Positions 57,460 through 64,000 of a stretch of 64,000 nucleotides of DNA are shown one piece after another. The notes under the pieces were generated by a model, which saw only the letters and a list, made by a program, of their open reading frames with translations, was not told where the DNA came from and ran no database searches. Both the position numbers and the translations under genes were made by a program. The stretch is from positions 1 through 64,000 of the forward strand of contig JADNRV010000264.1 of assembly GCA_015499995.1 (NCBI GenBank), given 5' to 3'. This stretch comes from Flammula alnicola. Its lineage: Eukaryota > Basidiomycota > Agaricomycetes > Agaricales > Strophariaceae. Each line of letters opens with the position of its first letter. Position 1 is the first letter of the stretch.

Positions 57460-59687
57460 ATGTCTGACGAAACTGCCCCTCTTTTGTCCAATACGTCTGA
57501 GTCTGCCAACGCGTCTTTCGTTACCTACCCGCCTAGTCATGAAGGAGGGTACCGCACTCTAGTCCTCTTATTTGACGGCACTGGAGACACGTAAGTTCCA
57601 CACTTTCCTCGTTTTAGAAAGTAGAACCAACTGACCTCGACAAAATCAAGGGATGACAAAGATGTGCGTACGCTGGGTGCTGTAAAGTGTGAACAGCTCA
57701 CTAACAGCCGAACGGTCGATAGGTCTCCAACGTTATCGAATTGAGAAATATGCTCTACCCGCGTGAGGACGAGAAGAAGCAGCTCGTCTACTATCAGGTT
57801 TGTTATTTTTCTCAAATTCCATGTCAAATTAAACCTGATGTCTACCTTTCGTCAGCGTGGTATTGGCACATACAACCCCCACTTTCCTAAGACGACCGTC
57901 AGTATCCCCTTAGTTAGCAGTGCCTCTGGGGTAAGCACTTGTTTTTTTTCCCTGTCGCGCTTGAACATATATATTGACTACCGCACTGCAGAAAATTGAT
58001 GGAGCCGTTGCATGGAGCTTAAGTTATCATGTCATTGGTATGTTGCCTCCTCATTACAGTCGTTCGTGATAGAATACTAACTTCATCGTCAGAGGCTTAC
58101 GAATGGCTCGTGGATAATTGTGGGCTTCGAATTTCTCCGCAATGGAGTGCCTCTCTAAATAGCGTTTGGTGTGGCGACAGATAAAAAGGGTGACAAGATC
58201 TGCATGTTTGGTAAGCACTTCTTTCATATTTCCTTGTGCCCTACTCTAATGCAATCCTGAAGGATTCTCTCGAGGTGCATACACCGCTCGGGCGTGAGTT
58301 TATTTCCAAACATTCCAGCCTTCCCGTGTCCTACTCTTCAATCAAAGCTGATTGCCATACAGGCTTGCAGGAATGATTAGCAAAGTTGGACTGCTTCCTC
58401 TCGATAAAAAAGTAAAAGCCAAGTCCGCTTTTGAGTCCTACGAAAAAAAGGGAGCAGAAGGTTGGGCTCATTCCGTTGCCTTCAAGAGGCAGTGGAAATC
58501 CAGAAATGTTATTATAGAATTTGTGGGCGTTTGGTTCGTGTTTTCTTCGATATGACCGCGTGGCCCTGGATAAGTATTCCAATTCTGACTCAATGTTATA
58601 ATAGGGACACCGTCAACTCTGTTGGCATGATCACAGCCAAGACTCTTCCCTTCACGGCTACTAATCAGGTCGTGAAAACCATGCGCCATGCAGTGGCCTT
58701 GGATGAACGTCGAGCACGTTTCAGGACTAACATGTGGAACTCGCCAATCATCAACGAGAAAAATTTGGCAGCGACATCCAACTGGGTCACCGACCCGACG
58801 CAGGTCAAAGTTGAAACCGATGTTGATCAAGTTTGGTTTGCTGGATGCCATTGCGGTATGTTACATAACATTCAGGCACTTGTTCGAATGCTTACTCTCT
58901 TGCGTAAACTCAGATGTTGGAGGTGGATCTGGTAAGTGCCATCCTCATTTCCCGGAAATCATTTAAAGTTCTCATTCTCGACTCAGTACCGAACGGTACG
59001 CGACCTAATTTGGCGCACATTCCGTTACGCTGGATGGTCCGCGAATGCTTCAAAACCAACACCGGACTCATGTTCGACGCAAGCAAGCTCGCCGCCATCG
59101 GGCTTGCTCCCAACTCTCTCTACCCAGTTGTCCTGCCGCGCCCAGCAGCCCATACACACACCGAGGACCTGCAAGTGCAAACGAAAGCTCCCCCAAAGCC
59201 AGGCATGGCCAGCCGCGCCGTATCCTGGGTCGCAAGCTGGTGGTCCAAGACGCCCCCTCCTCCACCAAAGCCTGACACATCAATATACAAGACTTATAGC
59301 GAGGAGCGGCTCGACCTGCTCGACGCACTTGCGCCGATCTTCGACCAGCTGATTATCAACAGTGCGAAATGGTGGGTCCTCGAGAATTACCCGCTCAAAG
59401 TTTGGTCGCGCTCCAAGAACGACTACGTACACCGGGCGAACAATAAACGCGGGAGGTCGATCCAGCAGCCTTTGGCGTTGGAGGCGGCTAGTCCGACTGC
59501 TGCTGTTGCTAAAGGAATAAAGCCGGTCCATCCAAGGTGGTGCAAGATACGAGTGCACAGGACCGTCAAGACGCGTATGGAGTGTCCTGGGGATGATAAG
59601 TTGCGGTCGCGCTATGTGCCGGCAGCGAAGTTGGGCGAGACGCCGTTTGATAAGCTGGATCCGAAGTTGATCGAGTGGGTGGATTAA
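57460..59687 (+). CDS. DUF2235 alpha/beta-hydrolase-like protein
   Basis: DUF2235 is the catalytic fold of Tle1-type phospholipases, and fungal members are uncharacterised. ATG 57460 gives MSDETAPLLSNTSESANASF; YRTLVLLFDGTGDT opens the fold. Short exons give SNVIELRNMLYPREDEKKQL, RGIGTYNPHFP and KIDGAVAWSLSYHV. The nucleophile elbow is KICMFGFSRGAYTARALAGM (G-x-S-x-G). VWFAGCHC joined to DVGGGS gives the family's acid motif, and NLAHIPLRWMVRECFK follows. The C-terminal part has a Pro-rich linker (WWSKTPPPPPKPDTSIYKTY), ending KLDPKLIEWVD. A GT...AG intron at ~58109-58182 restores DNYKKGDKICMFG. All exons can be joined in frame. It converges with the acetate kinase gene. Confidence 0.88.
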
Positions 59688-59972
59688 GGTGATACTGTGA
59701 GAGTACTTGTTGCCGACATCGTTTTATGCTATGCATTCTTTTGTCCCGTAACTTATCATCTCGGAGTCGAGAAATAATAGTTGACGTTCTCAGTGAAGTT
59801 GCCTGGCTCACCGGCGAGATCCATTACTTTTCGAGGGTCCTTTTTTTATCATAACGAATCCGTTATCCATATTATATTTCCGATTAGATCCCTCAAAAAA
59901 TACAAATCGTGGGGTATACCGTGTGGGGTATACGATGTACATGTCTATATGCTTACAGTATATTTATTTCAT

Positions 59973-61558
59973 CTAAATTTCATTCCAGAACCTTGGGTCG
60001 AGTGTACATTGCCTCGCCATCTCGAGCTGTAAAACGAAGCGATTAGGATAGTTATCTTCAGCAGCAAATATGAAAAATACGAACTTGTTCATCCGTCCTA
60101 CACACCAAAATCCGCTTCTGCCTTCCCTCATCTCCCCTTTCACCAACGATATATCCACAACAACACCACCCTCCTTACCCACACCGTCATTCTTGGCCTC
60201 ATCGACCTCACAATATCCCACACACCTCATCTTCTGCGCGATAATGCTCCGCAACTTGACCCCCCGCTCCCCAATGCCGCCCGCAACACCAGCGCGTCGA
60301 CCTCTGCGCCGATCCGCAAGTGGTACGAGCCGATAAAGTGCAGCACGCGGTCGACGAAGAGGTCGAAGGCGAGCCGATTCGGGTTGTGGGCGGCATTTCC
60401 GGATCGGGGTTGTCCAGCTCGGCTTTCGCGGTGATGACGCCAAAGTCGGTCGTCCCGGTCATGGCTTTCCACCCCGATTTGCGGTTGAGGATGTCTTCTG
60501 CCTATTATTGATCATCGATACATATTATTGATTACAGAAATAAACGGGGACTGCGCACCATCGTGACGTGCACCTGCGTGGCCATGCTGGGGTCATGGGT
60601 TATTCGCCCGGCCTTGTTCGTGTAGTGGAATATCAGACTCGGGTCTACCGATCCGGAGCGCGTGGCGCCTGGGAGGCCGTTCAGCGGGGTCAGACCCATG
60701 GATGTATCGAGGGATTTCCCGTCTTTGACGAGACATGCCGAGCGCCCGATCCAAGATGGAGAGAATGAGGTTGAGGGATTCGGGAGGCTTGTCGAGGAAT
60801 TGGGATACGGAACGTAGAATGAAGCTGTCTAATGTAGAATTATTGTCAGAGCAGATTACACCGAAACGATATAAAGCGCTTACAGCTCAGACCGTGGAAA
60901 CCGTATTTCTTAGACCGCGTTTCTTGCGATTTCTTGGTTAATGGCACAGCTTGATATGTGGAGGGGTATCGTGCAATGGAAAGAGGTATCAAAATACGCG
61001 ATTGACTTGGAGTCAGGAAGCGCTGACATGCACGCCTTTATGACGGACAAAGCGGCGCCGTTGTGCCTGTGATGTAAAGTCAAATGACAAGTAAATGACG
61101 GACTACAAATTTGAATAACGCGTACAAAGGAGCTAGATCGGAGAGTTTTTCGATGTGGTGATAAGATTCCTCGTCGATGATGATTGGCTGACTATAGCCC
61201 CGCCGTGGACGACGCGATGGCAGATATAAATGACGCGTTTGTGGTCTATGGACGCCTGTGATTGGAGGCATTGGAGGAAGTGAGCAAAGGCCGATGTGTG
61301 ATCTTTGATGGCGTCACTGGGCTCGTCTGTGTCTGCGTTGGATGGGGTTCCTGCGGAGTCGATGAGATGGAAGGCGAACTTTGCGGGAGGTGCAGTTATA
61401 TTGGAGATTGAGGAGGTTAGGACGAGGGAAACTGGCTCCGGTGTGTCGTGGGCATGGCCTTGAAGAACGTGGTTGGCCGAGACAGAGTAGAGGGATATCT
61501 TCAGGGATGAAGATCCAGCGTTTAGCGAAAGAACATAATCTGTGTCCGCAGTCGACAT
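59973..61558 (-). CDS. Acetate kinase, with several apparent frameshifts
   Basis: Acetate kinase makes acetate and ATP from acetyl phosphate. ATG 61558 gives [20 protein letters not shown], the phosphate-binding signature, then ICHRVVHGG. Further minus-strand pieces are [20 protein letters not shown], an intron, [126 protein letters not shown] and [19 protein letters not shown]. The end is [10 protein letters not shown] spliced to [17 protein letters not shown]. Frame breaks occur at ~61190-61201, ~60907-60915, ~60395-60405 and ~60278-60290. At each, bases appear missing while the flanking residues stay conserved. A short intron or a fifth break is needed near 60110-60160. Either a very young pseudogene or consensus errors. 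Divergent partner of phosphoketolase. Confidence 0.82.
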
Positions 61559-61911
61559 GGCGGTGCTTTAGATACGAAGCGACTGACGGCGAGACGGAAT
61601 ATATAACGACAGCAGTTGAGCAAGTCCAGACTTCAGAACCGCGGTGAATTAGATCTGCTATAACAAAAGGGTGTCTAGATTTGAGACAGAGTTAGATTTG
61701 CTCAGGAACAAGATAACAAATGAGTGTCTAGAATTTGAGACCCAGCCGAGACTGATTCACAGAGGATTTATGAGGAGTGGATGGATTGTCCTAATATGGC
61801 AAATGGTCTAGATCGAAACCCGAAATAGACTGACCAACGTTGTTCTTCCAATCCCCACCTATAAAGTCTTGCAATCTCTCTCCAACATGTCCTCAACAAT
61901 TCTCTTCAATC
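61559..61911. promoter_or_regulatory. Bidirectional acetate kinase / phosphoketolase promoter
   Basis: 353 bp between divergent start codons. Each side has a TATA-like element: CCTATAAAGTC at 61858-61868 for phosphoketolase, and on the other strand GTTATATATTCC at about 61594-61605 for acetate kinase. In the middle a word GTGTCTAGA(A)TTTGAGAC is repeated directly at 61671-61687 and 61724-61741, a candidate binding site pair. Confidence 0.65.
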
Positions 61912-64000
61912 ATGCCTGCTCAACTCATCTCCCAACCAAATCCTCCCCCGGACCCGTCTCTGCTCCCAGAGAGCGTCCTCGACTATGCTGTCAAGCTCAA
62001 CACCAAGGATTATCTGCCACCCGCAGAGCTCGACTCCATCAAGAAATTCCGCAGAGCCGCAGACTACATTGCTGCTGGTAAGTATTGCTCTCATCTGATT
62101 TCGCTGTCGCGCTCATGTCTCGTCTTAGCTATGATTTTCTTGAACGACAATGTTCTTATTGAAAAGCCCATAACCCATGATAACATCAAGCCCCGTCTCC
62201 TGGGTCATTGGGGTACCTGCCCCGGCCTTATCATGGTTTATGCCCACCTGAACAGGATCATCCGTAAAACTGGCCTTGACGCTCTCTACGTCGTTGGGCC
62301 AGGTACGTGGTCAGCTTACATCTCCCAGCTCAATCGCTTACACCTCAATTCTAGGACACGGCGCGCCTGCTATCTTGTCTTGTCTTTGGTTGGAAGACTC
62401 ACTTGGAACCTTCCTTCCTGAATATACCCGTGACTACACCGGTCTCAAGAAGCTCATTTCTCGCTTCAGTGTTCCAGGAGGATTCCCAAGGTAATTGCAT
62501 CGCCCTTCTTATCTCCCTGCGACAAATTAATCCTTCCGTTTAGTCATATCAACGCTGAGACTCCAGGTGCTATCCATGAAGGTGGTGAACTTGGATATGC
62601 TCTGAGCGTTTCCTTCGGTGCTGTCATGGACAACCCTGACCTTGTCGTTGCCTGCGTTATTGGTGACGGTGAAGCCGAGACTGGTCCTACCGCCACTGCA
62701 TGGCACGGCTACAAGTACATCGACCCAGCAGAGTCTGGCGCTGTCCTTCCCATTCTCCACGTCAATGGTTTCAAGATCTCTGAAAGGACCATCTTTGGTG
62801 TTATGGATGACAAGGAAATCACTGCCCTCTTCACGTCAGTTCTTCTCCTGTTCGTGTATTTATCATCAATCTTATCTTCGGTTATCTAGTGGCTACGGCT
62901 ACCAAGTCCGCATTATCTCCGATCTCCCCAATCTCGATAACGATATTGCTGCTTCGATGGAATGGGCTCTTGCCGAGATCAAGAAGATCCAACATGCCGC
63001 CCGGACCGGAAATCCCATCGTCAAGCCCCGTTGGCCCATGCTTGTCCTCCGCACACCCAAAGGTCTCTCAGGACCCAAGGTCGTCCATGGCGAGTTCATC
63101 GAGGGTTCTTTCCATTCCCATCAAGTTCCGCTGCCCCTCGCGAAAACCTCTGCTGAAGAACTCGGAGACCTTAACCACTGGTTGAGTTCGTACAAGCCTG
63201 AGGAACTCTTCACGAAAGAGGGTGCTCCTATCGACGCGATCCTCGACATCATCCCAGAAGTCAACGCCAAAAAGCTCGGCCAAAGGAAGGAAAGCTACGC
63301 TGCTTATACCCCTCTCTTGACACCTGAGTGGAAGGACCTTTGCCTTGACAAAGGATCCCAAGAGAGTTGTATGAAAGCTGTCGGACGATTCTTGAGGAAG
63401 TCATCAAAGAGTACGCAACTTTTCCTGTTCTCGTTTCTAAATCAGCTAAATTTTTTTTCCTTCTCAGGAACCCCACTACCTTCCGTATCTTCTCCCCGAT
63501 GAGCTCGTCTCCAACAAGCTCGACGCCGTCTTCGACGAAAGCGGCGTAACTTCCAGTGGGATATCGCCTCGCGCGCTCAAGGTGGCCGCATCATCGAGAT
63601 CCTCTCCGAACACACCTGCCAAGGCATGCTCCAGGGCTACACCCTCACCGGACGCACGGGGCTCTTCCCCAGTTACGAAGCCTTCCTCGGCATCATCCAC
63701 ACCATGATGGTGCAATACTCCAAGTTTTCCAAGATGGCCGTGGAGACGAGCTGGCGCCAGTCCGTCGGCTCGCTCAACTACATCGAGACCTCCACCTGGA
63801 CGCGCCAGGAGCACAACGGCTTCTCGCATCAGAACCCGTCCTTCATCGGCGCCGTGCTCAACTTGAAGGCCCGCTTCGCGCGCGTGTACCTCCCGCCCGA
63901 CGCCAACTGCTTCCTGTCGACGGTGTCGCATTGTCTGCGGGCGAAGAACTACGTGAACCTGATGGTCGGCAGCAAGCAGCCCACGCCCGTGTGGCTCTCC
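61912..64000 (+). CDS. Xylulose-5-P/fructose-6-P phosphoketolase, 5' part (runs off the window)
   Basis: A thiamine-diphosphate enzyme cleaving xylulose 5-phosphate or fructose 6-phosphate to acetyl phosphate plus an aldose phosphate. ATG 61912 gives [20 protein letters not shown]. Exons carry [40 protein letters not shown] and [20 protein letters not shown]. Then come [20 protein letters not shown] (the G-D-G-E cofactor motif), [34 protein letters not shown] and [10 protein letters not shown]. The frame is sound to ~63385. Breaks of one base appear at ~63388-63392, ~63493-63500 and ~63541-63548. Beyond these, [20 protein letters not shown] and [20 protein letters not shown] continue without interruption to the window end. 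The remaining C-terminal third lies outside. The breaks match the deletion pattern in the neighbouring acetate kinase. Confidence 0.9.

Noticed and set aside
60568..60941. Plus-strand frames within the acetate kinase gene
   Set aside because: They are antisense to clear acetate kinase segments such as LNLILHLGSGASAC and [10 protein letters not shown].
1..64000. tRNA genes or CRISPR arrays
   Set aside because: Scanning for A/B-box-like words and regularly spaced repeats gave only isolated matches without a cloverleaf or array structure.

Overview
The window looks like nuclear DNA of a mushroom-forming basidiomycete (Agaricomycetes). Genes lie on both strands and carry many short GT-AG introns of about 45-70 bp. 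The family content also fits: FunK1 kinases, a NACHT NTPase, multi-pass membrane families of agaric type, GH128 glucanase, Ser/Thr-rich membrane sensors, and a phosphoketolase/acetate kinase gene pair. No CRISPR, rRNA or convincing tRNA was seen. Coordinates come from the sequence; exon joins are read by eye, so outer limits are firmer than internal splice sites.

Layout. 0.8-2.5 kb: mitochondrial pyruvate dehydrogenase kinase (-). 3.1-3.4 kb: remnant of an NRPS-like reductase domain (-). 3.7-6.6 kb: TFIIF beta subunit (+), split by a ~1.95 kb intron that contains a small secreted lectin-like gene (-), and damaged by frameshifts. 9.7-11.6 kb: OLA1 ATPase (+). 11.7-12.6 kb: MMTAG2-like protein (-), sharing a ~98 bp promoter with a large Pro/Ser-rich protein carrying a polyproline and WH2-like motif (12.7-15.5 kb, +). 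The 3' end of that gene is duplicated as a fragment at 16.3-16.6 kb. 17.1-20.0 kb: NACHT NTPase ending in a transmembrane helix (-). 20.6-23.8 kb: MARVEL/Sur7-like membrane protein and a Mid2-like wall-stress sensor (both -). 24.8-36.9 kb: three diverged paralogues of a protein ending in a C2H2 plus C2HC finger pair (all +), separated by gene-poor DNA, an F-box pseudogene and a ~627 bp MITE-like element. 37.6-38.7 kb: secreted protein (-). 39.0-42.2 kb: YEATS2-like chromatin protein (+). 42.6-44.1 kb: GH128 glucanase (+). 44.3-45.9 kb: C-14 sterol reductase ERG24 (-). 46.2-47.7 kb: Ser-rich coiled-coil protein (+). 48.9-56.8 kb: a ~2.8 kb segmental duplication carrying two FunK1 kinase genes, with an agaric-type membrane protein between them. 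57.5-59.7 kb: DUF2235 hydrolase (+). 60.0-64.0 kb: divergent acetate kinase (-) and phosphoketolase (+, cut by the window edge).

How genes fit together. Phosphoketolase makes acetyl phosphate and acetate kinase converts it to acetate and ATP; the two start ~350 bp apart and face away from each other. The MARVEL protein, the wall sensor, GH128 and ERG24 all concern plasma membrane or cell wall. Several otherwise well-conserved genes (TFIIF beta, NACHT, acetate kinase, phosphoketolase) are broken only by what look like small deletions. This suggests consensus errors in the assembly as much as real pseudogenes.
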